Below, piece after piece: positions 35,001-47,099 of a stretch of 64,000 nt of DNA (the first letter of the stretch is position 1; each line of letters opens with the position of its first letter). The notes under the pieces were generated by a model. It was not told the origin of the DNA. It did not search any database and was given only the letters and a program-made list of their open reading frames with translations. The stretch is taken from NCBI GenBank assembly GCA_025642075.2, contig JAODUO010001590.1, positions 1-64,000 on the forward strand, in the 5' to 3' direction. The position numbers were made by a program, and so were the translations under genes. Origin of the DNA: Ridgeia piscesae (lineage: Eukaryota; Annelida; Polychaeta; Sabellida; Siboglinidae).

Positions 35001-36232
35001 ATGATAAATAACTTGGATTAAGGGTCTGATAACATTCAGTACTGTTGTATTCTATACAATTGATAATAGCTGATGAAGATGAAGGGTTAATGTGATGTTT
35101 GGACACATTTTCTTTTTTTTCTACTATTTTATTTATGTATTTGTATGCAAATTAATTTCCCTTTCGGGATAAGAATTTGTTATTGTACTGTACTGCGTGT
35201 TGCATCTGCTATGCTGGCCATTGCCCATCCCAGCTGACTCACTACAGTTGGTGACAGGTGTCAGTCCATGTCACTGTGCATATCTACTGGCTATACACTT
35301 CTGACTAATGCTGAGGACAAACTGTCTACACCCTTAAGCACGGACATGCACACTGTGTAACATTTCTAAATTATAAAGGGAAAATCTTGACAATCCAATG
35401 GGTAAATTACAATTATCCAGTAAGATGCTAAAGAAGAATTAATTGGCAATATATCCAAGTTTAATTCAACTGCTGCAATGACAGGGATGATGTGACACAG
35501 ACAATGTATACAACTAAACAAAACCAATTTAATGAGATTGTTGCCAATTATTAAAAAAATCATTTACACTTTAAATTAAGTCACCAAAAGTGGGTTTTGT
35601 TCTAAGCCTGGTGTTAAAACCGCTACTGACCCGGGTCAGTACACTTGCGGTCAGTACACACAATCAATAGATTACTTGCAGTGCCAGAGGATATTTGACA
35701 ATCCCAAATATTTTATTGATCAGTAACAGTGCACAGTTACTAGTTTATTACACAACTGACATTCACAAAGTTGACCGCTGTTTTCACGCAGACCTTTTCT
35801 ACTTTAACTTTAATAATAATTTAACAGTGACACTTTTCCAGGACTGCACCATGTCATACATGACCTCACCACATCCACAGTAAATGCGTGAACGGGTCAG
35901 TGAGTGATACATAAAACTGCGGCTGGGCGAATCTGTTCGGTCATCCGTGCAAAGCACATTATGATGTTGGTTCAATAAACCCTTAAACCCGACACCCTCG
36001 GTTCAGGTGAATGATCCCAATACAAATTAACTGAAAACCTTGGCTATGTAATGTCTGCGTCAGAACTCCGTAGAGACTAGAGTCCTAGCGACCATCCCAC
36101 AGACACAGATTTGGCAGACATCCGCCCGCCGAGTCAAGACGACCGAGGTAAACAAATCGGTAAACAAATCAACCGATACACTCGACTTGATCAGTCGGTT
36201 GATACTTGAAAGTAGATAAGTTTACTACCTAC
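32013..36232. other. 4.2 kb without supported coding sequence
   Basis: AT-rich unique DNA upstream of the GDPD5-like start, probably a first intron or promoter region. A few GTAGCTATAA motifs occur at 34,835-34,925. Short open frames (33,531-33,731; 33,817-34,011) have no recognisable domain or splice partners. Confidence 0.5.
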
Positions 36233-36421
36233 CTTGTCGTCAAATGTCCTCATCGCTTGGCGGCGATAAGCGCCGTACTCAAAAAGGCGTACATCGTCAC
36301 TACACAAACATGCAACGTATCCGCGGTGAGTCACAAATGTCAGTCGATGGCCTTTTGACAGGTGCCGAGCTGGCCGCGTTAGTTTCGTACACGGAGACAT
36401 AGCGCGCCGCCTGGCGAACAT
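36233..36421 (-). CDS. Possible upstream exon of the GDPD5-like gene
   Basis: A minus-strand frame of 63 codons starts at an ATG and ends at AAG/GTAGGT, a good donor in phase 0. That phase would join in frame to the acceptor at 31,499-31,501, placing an Arg-rich leader (MFARRRAMSPCTKL) before the conserved start. The surrounding sequence becomes CpG-rich, as at a promoter. No homologous leader is known to me in this family, so it may equally be untranslated or belong to another transcript. Confidence 0.35.
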
Positions 36422-36632
36422 GTTTATTGATTACTTTGATGCCCTGTTCAATGCATCACCAGTAAACGGCGCCACTATACAGCAGCTGAAAAAATACGAA
36501 AACTTTTGGGTCCCAATTTAGTGACCGATTTTTAAACATTCGTATGCTCTGCAAAATATACATCGTGCGATATATATCGTACATCTATAGACATAATGGA
36601 GCAGCGTATTCAATATACATTGTGTAGGTGTG

Positions 36633-36639
<7 letters not shown>

Positions 36640-36686
<47 letters not shown>
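36640..36686. repeat. (TA)n microsatellite
   Basis: Pure TA run next to the 3' end of the CR1-like fragment at 36,690-37,020. Confidence 0.9.
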
Positions 36687-36690
<4 letters not shown>

Positions 36691-36856
36691 CTTCTTCTCT
36701 TCTATTAATCAGCCAACATCAATGTTTTGATGATTATGCTGATTTGTGGAGGTTGCAGTAGACACTTCTGAAATGTAGTGAAAGGGTGTGTGGCATAGTA
36801 GAGGAGGGTAGTAGACATAAGAAATAAGAGCGGGGAGGGAGGGGTGGTCTGTCTGG

Positions 36857-37020
36857 TTACAGGTGGGCAGCAAGCCTGGTCTTGAAACAGTCCAGGGACT
36901 TGGCTGCCACTATTTCCTGGGGCAGGCTGTTCCATTCGGGGATGGTCCGGGGAAGAATGACATCTGTCTGTACTGTGTCCTGCAGTAGGGGATGTTGTAG
37001 CTGTGTGTGTTGTTCTTTCT
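36857..37020 (-). mobile_element. CR1-like retrotransposon, carboxy-terminal end of ORF2
   Basis: The minus strand encodes NTHSYNIPYCRTQYRQ, then SFFPRTIPEWNSLPQEIV, then AKSLDCFKTRLAAHL and a TAA stop at 36,857-36,859. This is the conserved extreme carboxy terminus of CR1/jockey-type reverse-transcriptase proteins. Sequence to about 36,690 would be its 3' UTR. The rest of the element is missing upstream, where a TA microsatellite intervenes. Confidence 0.85.
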
Positions 37021-37028
37021 GTGGTTTA

Positions 37029-37084
<56 letters not shown>

Positions 37085-37261
37085 TAGTTATAAATTAATA
37101 TATATTAAAAAATAAGTTTAAAAATATGAGTAGATAACAATTAACTACATATAAAATAAATAAGTTACACAATAATAGTTATATATGATATGCAAGATAA
37201 GGCCATGGCAAATATGTGAAGTATAGCTGAACCAAATATCTATGTACAATGTACATAGGTA

Positions 37262-37560
37262 TTTTTGGAGAGAGTCACCAGCGTCAAACATCTAGGTGTA
37301 GAACTGACCGCCGACCTTCATTGGGGGAAACACATCCAGACTACCACTGCCAAGGCAAACCGAACAAGCGCTTTTATATACAGAAACCTTAAAGGATGCT
37401 CCCCGCATGCGCACTACAACGGTCTGGTCCGCCGTGTGTTGGAGTACGCCTCTGTCGTGTGGGATCCCACCAGCAACATCTGACAAACTCAATCGAAGCT
37501 ATCCAGCGCCGTGCCGTGACAGCACCATCACAGCCTTCCAAGCAGCAGTTGAGATCTGGG
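37262..37560 (+). mobile_element. CR1-like retrotransposon, thumb region fragment with frameshift
   Basis: The plus strand encodes VKHLGVELTADLHWGKHI, then FIYRNLKGC and YNGLVRRVLEYASVVWDP. After about 37,482 the reading continues in another frame as NSIEAIQRRAVTAP. This is the segment just before the carboxy-terminal piece at 36,857-37,020, but on the opposite strand, so the two are either separate insertions or one inverted copy. Confidence 0.82.
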
Positions 37561-37599
37561 TAAAAAACAACACCTAGATCAACACACTTCAAAAACCCG

Positions 37600-39168
37600 G
37601 AAAAATATTATTTAAAAAAAAACACTTTTTTTGATATATGATTTTAAACTGCGCATGTGCAGACTGAATGTTCCTCTACACAGTTACGGAGGTAACAACA
37701 TGAATGTGAGGAAGAAGATCAAATTGTACTACTCGAGATCATTATTACCAAACGTTATCAAAGTTTTGTACAACTGTATTGCAATGTAGAGTAGCTGGGC
37801 TAAATCTCTGTACACAGTAAACAGTTAATTTGGTATCATATCTGGCATATCATTATTATAATACATTTTTAACTTAATACAATATTTAATTTATGTGACT
37901 TATTATTTAATTTATTTTATCTGTTCATATGTTTTAACTTATTAATCTTATTGTTAAATGCTGCATCAATAGCATATTTATAAATTGTACAATCCATTGT
38001 ACTGCTCATACTTATTATAAATTATACTATGTCAGTTGCATTGTCTAACTTATAACCCTATTTAGTTTTATCTACTGATGTTGTAGCACATTTACTTTTT
38101 AATAGCTATTTATAATATGATATGATCGACCAACGCGAGGATCAGTCGCTCCACACATACATGGTTCAACTAATTCGATAATTTCCGTTATCTTAATTAT
38201 CATTAATGTCCTTATGATAATAAATTAATGTAAATTGATGTGACAATAACAGTATATATTATTTTAGAATTTAATCATTGCTATCTGATGAATATATTAT
38301 ATCATATAAGTCAACAACTAATTAACTAATATTAAACAACTAATTCTCTACACTAATCACCCCACACCTCACACAGCGTATGGACATTACAGCGTAGAGC
38401 GAACAGAGACAGGGACAAGACTATGATGTCTCCTCGCGTGACCAAAAATGGCGTCAATACAAATGCCAACATCCCGTGGCGTTTTGGTATAACATTATAC
38501 TAGTAGTTATTTATAGAAATGTTAGCCGTTGATGTGTCGCACTTGATTCTGCTAAACGAAATGTTTTCAATGCAATGAAGCATATGAGGGTGAAGAGAAG
38601 GGAGTATCTGAGGTGTGTTTTAACTGCACGAAATTTCCGTATTACGGCCCTGCAGTTTCTTGCGGTGTTTTATTGATAAAACGACATAATTTTATTAGTC
38701 GTAACGTAATCACATACGTAATCAAACACGTGACATGCACAGTACGAATTCACGGACCAGTCCATTAATCATGACATGGTTGTTGAATGTAATGGACCAA
38801 GTACGTACTTCGCGCAGTGTATGTTTCGGCCAATCAGATGCGAGCAACTACTGTGACGCAATGCTACAATTGAACGTTACCATTGGCAGTTGAACGCGCG
38901 AACGCGAAACGAGCAGACGTAAAACTTTAGTAGCCGAATGCATGACGTCACATGCATTGTTCATCGTACGTGAAAATTAGAGGATGCTGCAAGGACTGTT
39001 TTTTTCCCAGTGAGGTTACATCCGTTTTCCAAGTGCGGGCGATACTGCAGGCGTTTGCTAGAAAATTAGTGGATAGATTCTACAAGACTAAATTATATGA
39101 GTAAAGTTACAAGTTCTCAAGATAAGACCAACTCCTGGGCGACTGAACACGAAATTGGGTCGCAGTCT
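37600..39168. other. Intergenic, AT-rich, no supported feature
   Basis: Unique AT-rich sequence. From about 38,750 it becomes richer in CpG and contains short palindromes, but no frame or mobile-element hallmark is evident. Confidence 0.5.
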
Positions 39169-39540
39169 TAGGCGGTGTGGTGGTCACAGATTCGACCAGT
39201 CCAGGATTCGTACGAATCTGGGACCGCGACGGTAGCGGTCCCAGATTCGTACCGTGTCAGGATTCGCCTTTGTTACTAACGTAGTTTCCGTTAGTAATAC
39301 ATCAAGTATAGAAATAATATTGTTATCACGCACATCTTAAATAAAAATGGATTAACTTATGTGATCATTTTCACTCATTCGAACGTGTTGTGTTATTTAG
39401 TCGAATCTCGGCCCGGGCATGACGTATGCCGTCGCCACTACGTCAGAGCGCGTCAAAACAGATAAAAGCGATCATTGCGCGATATGCGTTTAGGCGAATC
39501 CTGGACTGGTCGAATATGGGACCACCACAGCGGCAACCTA
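39169..39540. mobile_element. MITE-like element with inverted termini and an inner hairpin
   Basis: Termini of about 42-47 bp are inverted copies: TTCGACCAGTCCAGGATTCG on the left and CGAATCCTGGACTGGTCGAA on the right, each with a GTGGTGGTC or GACCACCAC outer part. Inside the left arm is a second hairpin, GTACGAATCTGGGACCGC paired with GCGGTCCCAGATTCGTAC (39,210-39,251). No open frame is present. Target-site duplication is not clear. Confidence 0.7.
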
Positions 39541-39789
39541 TTGCTGCCACCGTTACCGTCATGATTACCACCTGCCTTTCACAAGGTAGGTGCCTAACTT
39601 AAGCAACGTTTTTGGATACGTTCGCTTTTTAAAAACGATGTGAATTCAATCGTCATCTATGCTACTTGATGTTGCAAAGTGTTTCATGCCATTGCGTTGA
39701 AGCGTTATGGTTACCGAAATATTGTTATTGCATTTCCAGGTGAACGCACCCATAAATGGCACTGCTTTTGTTGCCACCACGCGAGAGGT

Positions 39790-40026
39790 CAGCCACCGAC
39801 GGCGATGGCTATTTGCTATTCATCCACGTCCAAATGCACTTTTATGGCTGTTCCTATGTACAAACATATTTAAGTTTAGGGTTAGTTTTAGGGTTAAGTT
39901 AAATTATATTCGATTAGATTCAGTTAGATTGAAGGTACTTTTGATAAGATTTACACCAGGCGTTAATTTACATGCATTTGTACGTGGAGGGGTAGCAAAT
40001 AGCCACCTCCGCCACCGACACTGCCG
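39790..40026. mobile_element. Short foldback element
   Basis: Arms of about 47-52 bp (39,792-39,838 and 39,973-40,024) pair through GGTGGCTATTTGCTA / TAGCAAATAGCCACC-type sequence and CCACGTCCAAATGCA / TGCATTTGTACGTGG. The loop contains several TTAGGGTTA-like strings and GATTAGATTC repeats. Confidence 0.65.
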
Positions 40027-41600
40027 ATGACACACCATCTGCGCTATTAAACCCGGAATACCGCGTATTCAACTCGTCCCGATCACAAATGGACGGAATG
40101 GATCGCTGGCAAAATCAAGATCCGTATTAAACTCATTGCTGACGAATCGTTGCTAATACTGAAAGTCGTTACCCAGGCTCCGTGAGGTGGCAGCACTTTT
40201 CAGCCCCTCAACTCTGCCTTGGGATTTAATTGGCTGCCGTTGTAACCGCCAGGGCGGCCTTACCCCAGGTTAGGATAGAGACGCTGTTTGGCTCTCAGGC
40301 CCACTACGAAATACAATTAAAATAACGATATACCTTTACAAGATAATTATATCATATGAAAAGTATTCAACATTGAACTTATATTAGCACACACAAAATT
40401 GTAGTTGTTTATAAAATAGTAATTAGGGTAGGATTAACCAGTATCTGTGAAGTGGCAGCATTGTTTGGCCCCACGCGGATAATATTCAAAAGCCGGCAAA
40501 GTCATCAGACTGTCTTCTCGGCGTAGTTACGCAGCCGCCCGACAGTCGGTTAAGCGAAACTAGATCAGAACATTACAATCGCAACGGATCGCTGAAAACG
40601 AACTATCGAATTCGTCATCTTCCGTTACACAGTCCGGCCGGTGTCCCGCAGTGGCTCCGCATCGTATGTCCTGTCCGCGTCTGGCCAGTTTCTCTGTGGG
40701 CCACTTCGACGTATTAGTGTCAACGCCCGATTATGTTCAGTGTTGTTTAGTTTTGTGACGAGGTGGTTGTTACGGGGACCGTTGCAATCGCTGGATGAGA
40801 GACAGGCCCAATTAAATGAGCCTCCTGAAAAATTTCGCGCTGTTTACGGAATTCGCCTGTTGTGTATCCAGATCTGGTATTTGCGGTGGTTTATGGATGG
40901 GACAAATGTTGCTTGTCTGTTCGATTTACGTGTTTGTTACGTGTACGTACTGTGTTTTGTTAGATTAACGAAGGAACCTTAAAGTCGACAAAATATCTGT
41001 TTCACAGCAAATAAAACATGAAAGCACGACTTTCCAAATGGACAACAGTACATTATCACGAATTATTATAATCTACAACGTTTAACTCTTGTATTAAGAC
41101 AATGGACAAAACATGTTGCCATTTTGACTATTTGATTATATGAAACATGTTTATTTCTCGAACAATGAATATTGTGAAAACGTTTATTATTGCATTTGCT
41201 TTTACTGAAATGTAAAGTTGAATTGTGGGTTCTATTAGCCGGTATTCGTGTAGAATGTTAGCGTGAACGTACATCATTTACCCGCCCGCTTGTCGGAAAA
41301 TAGCTCAGATGAGCTAATGTTATGAAATTCACATGTGAACCGACGTTAAGTAAAGCTTCTTGTATCTTGTGCGACGGTTGATATAGAAAATAGCCTTATA
41401 TAGCTTGTGCACCGAACCCAAAAACAGATGCAATACCGTACAAGCATGGCATGACACCATCGTGACTGAATAAAATAACTCGCTCATACTCCGTCCACTA
41501 TAACAGATGGCAACAAATTACGTAATGACTAAGATGTCACCCACTATGTATGCTGGGTTACATGAACGCACTGAAATAAAATTAGCTTTCATAGTGTAAC
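40027..41600. other. Intergenic, no supported gene
   Basis: A 113-codon plus-strand frame (40,641-40,982) has no recognisable domain. A GGTGGCAGCACTTTTCAGCCCC string near 40,188 recurs in diverged form near 40,452, which suggests an unclassified dispersed repeat. Confidence 0.45.
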
Positions 41601-41686
41601 CTGGTGAAATGTTCACGTAAATTACAGCACGTGGCCGAGAAACCGCTTGCTTACACTACACCAACGTGTCTCCATGGGCGACGGCA

Positions 41687-44358
41687 TCAACCTATACTAT
41701 TGTCAGGAGGCGTTGCAGTCACTGTCGACGCGACGCCATCTTGGTGTGACGACACAACGCCGTCCATGTGTACCGTAGGCAGCGTTGAATCGATGCAACT
41801 GTCAAATAGCTGTGTAACTGAGCGCTCTTGTGACGCATCGACAGACGTTTCTGCTGTACACTGGCTCTGCGTAGGCTCACAGCACACCGCTGTTATGTAT
41901 TGCAGGCTGTCGGCCGACAGGACGTCGTCAGGTGGCGCCATTGTCCGGGCGACTGTAGCCGTCAAAACGTCGTCAGGTGACGCCACTGTCTGGCCTGCCG
42001 TAGTTGACAGAACGTCATCAGGTGACGCCACTGTCCGAACGACTGAAGTCGACAGGATGTCGTCACGTGACGTCATACTCATGGCGGTTGTAGTTGCCAA
42101 CACGTCGTCTGGTGACGCCACTGTATGTCTGACGTTAGTTGGGAGCAAGTGGTCGGGTGACGTCGCTACTAGGGAGGCTGTAGCTGACAATGACGTGACC
42201 ACTGCGGGCACGTGGAGGGACGTCTTGACGTCATCGCCAGTGGTCAGCTGCCCCGTGGTGTGACTGACATATTCCAAGGCGGCGGAAATGAGAGCGACGT
42301 CTGTGCCGGCGTCCGCGAGCAGGTCAACGAACGTCGTCTCCTCTTGTGGGCTGGCGACCAACTCGCTGTCAACGCCGCTCGCACCCAGTCCGTTCCCCGG
42401 CGCCTTGACACACTTGACCCGGTGCCGAGCCAGCCCCGTACGGTAGAGGAACGCCGCCCCGCACGCCGCGCACGCGTAGCGGCGCGTGCGCGCGTGACGC
42501 GTGCGCACGTGATCGGTGAGGTAGGAGCGCGAGCGGAACGTGCGGTCGCAGTGCTCGCACCGGAAGTCGACCGGCGGCGGCGTGGCGGTGTCCTGGCGGC
42601 GCGCCTCGCACGCGTCCATGTGCTTCTTCAGACTGGCGCGGTAGTTGAACTGTTTTCCGCAGTAGGCGCACAGTTGGCGCACGCCGTCGTGCACGTTCAT
42701 GTGCGTGCGGTAGTGTGCGCTGTACAGAAACGTTTTGTCGCACACGGCGCATCTGTACCGGAATTCGCCCGTGTGCTGCGTCGCCACGTGGTAGCGCAGT
42801 GCCTTCCGGCTCTGGAATGCCTTGCCGCCGTCGCCGCAGCGCGCGCACCGGAACAGCTGCTTCCGGTGCTTGACGCTGACGTGCGTGCGCAGCTCGTGTG
42901 CGTCGCGGCAGCGCTTTCCGCACTCGCTACACACGTGACTCTTGCCGTCTAGTGTGAGATCATGCAGGAACAGGTGGCGCTCGAAGTTGTTCCGGTGTGC
43001 GGACGAATAGCCGCACACGTGACACGTCCACTTGACCTCATGATCGACGTCACCATCTGTGGCGTCCGTGCCTCGCAAATTCCTTCCGTCGTTGTTATCG
43101 TGTCGCGAGAGTTCGTCCGAGATTAGCACCGTCATCGGGTTGTCGCTGGTTCCATCTGAGGTTCCATCGTCCGGCTCTGCTGACAGTCTATCAGGTTGGC
43201 TGGTTGCTCCATCGATGTAACCGTCGACAGAACTGTCACGTTTGGATTGCTTGACATCTGCATCAACAGCCGTCGTATAGTTACTGAGGTCGCCGGCGTC
43301 TTCCAACTTCTCAATTGTGTCTGTCGTTTGCCTTGTACGTCGGGTTCCACTTGCAAAAGTCGACTTCTTTCTGCCCCTCTAAAATACACAATAAACAGGA
43401 GTAAAGCGAATCACAGTTTATACACAAGTAGTCATAATAATTAGTGCACATTTTGAAAGATGTTTATGTACATGTACAAATGTGCATCGTCACCATGTAA
43501 CTACGTAGTTTTAGCCCTCAATATTCACCACACACACCAGGAACAAGCTACTGGTAATTGTAATCCAGCACTTGGCACGGTTCTGTTACCTTACTAGTCT
43601 GTATTATATTGTTGCTACAACGTTATGATCTTAGGAGGTTTCATTGAACTAGTCAGTCTTTTTCAGAACATTTATGCCAAGCCAACCTTTCTATGCTGGC
43701 ATTGAAGGTGGTCACTGCCAGAGTCCTTGTCATCCTCAGTGGTTCATTTAATGTCCCAAATTGACACAGAGCTCACATTAACGCGATTCCCAAGGAATAC
43801 ACAGTCCCCAATTTTGAGTCAGGTTTTAACACCAAATGTATCATTCCTGACATGAGTACGTATTAAATTGGATATTCCTAGGAGAGTTGATTGCTAAAAG
43901 CAGCCAGCAGTGGTCATTGGTCAGGAAGAACCAAGTAAACACAGTGGACATCATTAAGGAGACAGAGAACACACCTTAGCAGCTACCTTTGAAGAATCGT
44001 GTTTCCTTGACACCTGGCGCTTCTTCTCCAGTCTTTCTGAACGTCTTTCAATCGCATTCGTTCCTTCTGTTTCCGTGCGCGGTTCCTGCTTGACATCAGC
44101 TATTTCATCAACATGCATATCCAGGGACGTGACATCATCATCGACACAGGCTTCGATGGTTGCTGTGTTCACCAGTTCATCTGCTGAATGTGACTTGTGT
44201 AGGTTGACAATGAAGACACGTCCATCACCCACCTGGACCCCAATCAGGGCATCAATGCTGAAACATCCGGAATGATCGAGACTTGTCTTGCAAACTCTCA
44301 CAATCGAGTCTAGCAGCAGCTGCTTCAGATGTATGTTTTCTTGCCGCAAGACTCCCAT
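41687..44358 (-). CDS. Two-exon C2H2 zinc-finger protein with novel amino-terminal domain
   Basis: Exon 1 (44358-43975, alternative donor 43987) and exon 2 (43378-41687) join in phase 0 to give 691 residues. Residues 1-65 form a compact domain (LKQLLLDSIVRVCKTSL, then ALIGVQVGDGRVFIVNL) related to the start of the plus-strand gene at 50,663. K90 lies in VKQE, a SUMO-type motif. Residues about 247-451 hold seven zinc fingers; fingers 5 and 7 end in Cys (C2HC) and finger 3 carries a GDGG insertion. The tail has five or six 15-residue repeats around VASPDDVL. It probably acts as a nuclear DNA-binding regulator. Exon 1 is preceded by a CCTCTAG acceptor, implying a noncoding 5' exon. The finger exon is much richer in GC than its flanks. 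Confidence 0.9.
41914..42170 (-). repeat. Coding minisatellite in the zinc-finger protein tail
   Basis: A 45-bp unit encodes repeats of the form T(V/M)ASPDDVLxTTxxx, five to six copies, in frame. The unit length is a multiple of three, so copy number can vary without breaking the frame. Confidence 0.85.
43400..43960. other. Intron of the zinc-finger gene
   Basis: The 0.6 kb intron has a clean TATTTTAG acceptor on the minus strand at 43,379-43,386. No other feature is seen. Confidence 0.6.
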
Positions 44359-44442
44359 TATCTAGAGGATCCTCTGCTGTGTGTAGTTTTCACGTGTCTC
44401 ACGTGTCTATATCAGTAAGGAGCCTGAAATCATGCAAAGGCA

Positions 44443-44724
44443 GACTCTTAAACAGTGCAGTATCCAGTCGTCAGGACTGCTCAAGGCATCTTACTCTCTG
44501 ACAGACCTGTTCAATCATACACCATCTTGGGCTCATTGGGAAGCATTCAGCCATGCTGTCTTTATAATGCAAGGATTATTCAAACACAAATATCTACAAC
44601 TATTTACGCATGTTCATACAGCTGAGTTGAACTTGGAGCAGGGTGAATGAACCTGCCCAAGGTTTGACTCTACACCGTAGGCTCTTGAGTGTGCTCCTCT
44701 GCTTTAGTCACTACACTATTGTGC
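44443..44724 (-). mobile_element. tRNA-derived SINE, copy 3
   Basis: The reverse complement begins GCACAATAGTGTAGTGACTA, has a decayed head, then CCTTGGGCAGGTTCATTCAC, CAACTCAGCTGTATGAACA, GCTTCCCAATGAGCCC, GAACAGGTCTGTCAGAGAG and GAGCAGTCCTGACGACTGG before ending CACTGTTTAAGAGTC. The blocks match copy 1 in order. It lies directly upstream of the zinc-finger gene's amino-terminal exon. Confidence 0.85.
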
Positions 44725-44729
44725 TCCAC

Positions 44730-45826
44730 ACAATAGAATACACCTGTATAGGTGTTATGAGAACTAATCTAGTAGAACAATTTAACTGTAGCTCAACTGA
44801 AGAAATACAGTATTTCGCGGACAATGACAATTTGCCAATAATTGTTGTAATCTTGCACATCTGAGCACTGGAAAATTAGATGAAATGTGAGGTTTGTGGT
44901 CCAAGGTAAATTATTAACATAATTACATGGGTAACATAAATGTGTAGCCATCACATGTGTCACAGTGAAGTGAGTGAACACTGTTATAATATTCATGTAA
45001 ATTAACTAGGGAATACAAAATGATTACACAGGCAACAGTTTACTTTTCACACTTGACAGAAAAACATCAGCGTTACAAATAACAACAAACACCACTGGAG
45101 ACTACAGAAAATTTGTAGTGTCTGGCTTCCGCGCTGGCAGTAATTTTTATCATACAAAATTAGTTATGACTTATCTTTGATTAACTATAATAATAATATA
45201 AAATATTACACCTACAGGCCCACAAGGCTGGGTTGGGAAATGCATGCACCATTAATCCAGAAAAATTAAATGTGACGGCAGCTACAAATGTTAACGGCAA
45301 AACAAATTCCTACACTACCCCAGGCTGCAAAATAAGCCTGGTCCGATCGTCCGGGACGAGTAGTTTTACAGGACAGGAGTGACATGAAGACTTTCTGAAG
45401 TTCTTATGTTGTATATTTTTTTAATGTAATTTTGTTTAGATTACAGCAATAAAAAGAGAAAATTTGACGTTAAATTTAATATTTTAGTCATGGTGTCAGT
45501 CTGCTAATATAAAATCTGAGGCAACTTTCACACAACACAATTTTAACATATTTATTTATAGACTATTAGTATTACATGGATTACTACATATTTCGAGGGA
45601 TTAAATATCAACCTCAATGACTACAGTCAACGTCTTCTGTCAGTGTTGTGTCTTTTCTACATATCATATAATAAAGTGAGCTTAAATTCGAAAAATTATA
45701 TAAAACAAAAACCTAAAAGTACAATATTATTTATTACAACCTGCATTGTAGGCCATTTTATGAGCTCGAACATTATAAAAACAAACTTTTTAATTAGTGA
45801 ATATATTGTTCATGGCTCCAAGAATG
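44730..45826. other. Intergenic, no supported gene
   Basis: Unique AT-rich sequence; short open frames have no domain. Confidence 0.5.
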
Positions 45827-46111
45827 GTTTATTGTAGTATAATTTAACTTACTTTGGAGCTTAATGTCGAAGATGAATATGACGTTTTGATCCGTCAGCT
45901 ATGGACCTTGTTCACGTATTGGTGTCACGTGTGTTGCCTCAGAGACCAGGGATACCATCTACCTGCCATTTACAGCCAAATTATCCCGCCAAAATCTCAG
46001 GCAACACACGTGACATCAGTACGTGAACAAGGTCCGTAGCTGACGGATCGAAACATCGTACTCATCTTCAACATTAAGCTCCAAAGTAAGTTAAATTATA
46101 CTACAATAAAC
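45827..46111. mobile_element. Palindromic MITE, arms about 110 bp
   Basis: Bases 45,827 to about 45,940 and about 46,000 to 46,111 are near-perfect inverted copies. The outer ends are GTTTATTGTAGTATAATTTA and its complement; inner parts include GATCCGTCAGCTATGGACC and GTCACGTGTGTTGCCT. The loop is about 60 bp. It has no coding capacity. The transcript would fold into one long hairpin. Confidence 0.85.
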
Positions 46112-46879
46112 TTTTTCATATTTAATATTAACAATTGATTTTCTCATTGACACTTTCTATTAATAGTTCATTTTGCATAATTGCATTGAGACTAAAGCAA
46201 AGTCGGCGAAGTCGAATTCATGACTTTGATTGTTTTGACAGGTATAGAGGGGGGCATCGCATCGGTGTGCGAAGCCTAAAGCCCACGTGCGCCGGTGACA
46301 ATGTGAACGCTCTCCAAAACACTTGCCCTCTTTCTTCCAAGATTGTTTTACAAAATCCACCGCTGCAGGAATCGTCTTTTGCAACACTATCAAACGTTTG
46401 ACAGTATAACAAATTGTGCAGATGTCTTTCCATACACAGTACAGTGTACTAGCATTTTATCATTCACATAGACAACAACGACATCGCCTACCACCAATAG
46501 CCAACGGCAACGTGTAACAAGATCGCTGATTGGGTGAATAATGAGTGATTCTTGCCATTCGCCAATCATGCGGGCGTTTACAAAATATGACTTCCACAGT
46601 TCATGGAAGTCTTCGTTTACGCACAACATTTTATATACAGTTGTGTAATAAGTTATAGATAAAATGTAACAAAACAAACGTTAATAAATAGACTAATGTT
46701 ATTAAGGTCGTTCTATTTTTTTGTGAAGGGTCGGGTTATGGAAACGTCGATGGTGATCAATAGGGGATTGAAACCACTGGCCCACCGGGCAAGTAAAATT
46801 TAAAAACCGGTGGCCCAAACTGGCCCGACAGCTTTAAAACACGCGTCGGGCCATCGGGCCTGTGCCAATGTCGAGCCCT

Positions 46880-47010
46880 GCAGACAGCCATGCGCCTATA
46901 TGTCATCATGCAAAAAAACAAAAGGCACAAAATCTCACGAATATTTAGAACTGACTGCTAAAGATAAGGATCACGTATGGAAATCATGCACATGCGCTTA
47001 TATAAAGAAA
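46880..47010 (+). repeat. Dispersed repeat related to 58,220-58,680
   Basis: The string of motifs ATGTCATCATGC, CACAAAATCTCACGAATAT, TTAGAACTGA, CTGCTAAAGATAAGG, TCACGTATGGAAATCATGC and ACATGCGC recurs in the same order, diverged, at 58,230-58,560. An adjoining patch at 46,770-46,870 is rich in CTGGCCCGAC-type inverted strings. Confidence 0.6.
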
Positions 47011-47099
47011 TATTATAGCCATTTATAAACTTTATAGACTTACGCCGGTCCAGCTGTCTTACCTGTTTATGAGAAGACACTGTACAAGACAAGTGTTTA

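Noticed and set aside
40641..40982. Plus-strand 113-codon frame as a gene
   Set aside because: No recognisable domain, no splice signals at sensible places, hydrophobic by base composition; kept as unsupported.
42212..42952. Plus-strand 246-codon frame
   Set aside because: Antisense shadow of the zinc-finger exon; GC-rich and without any domain.
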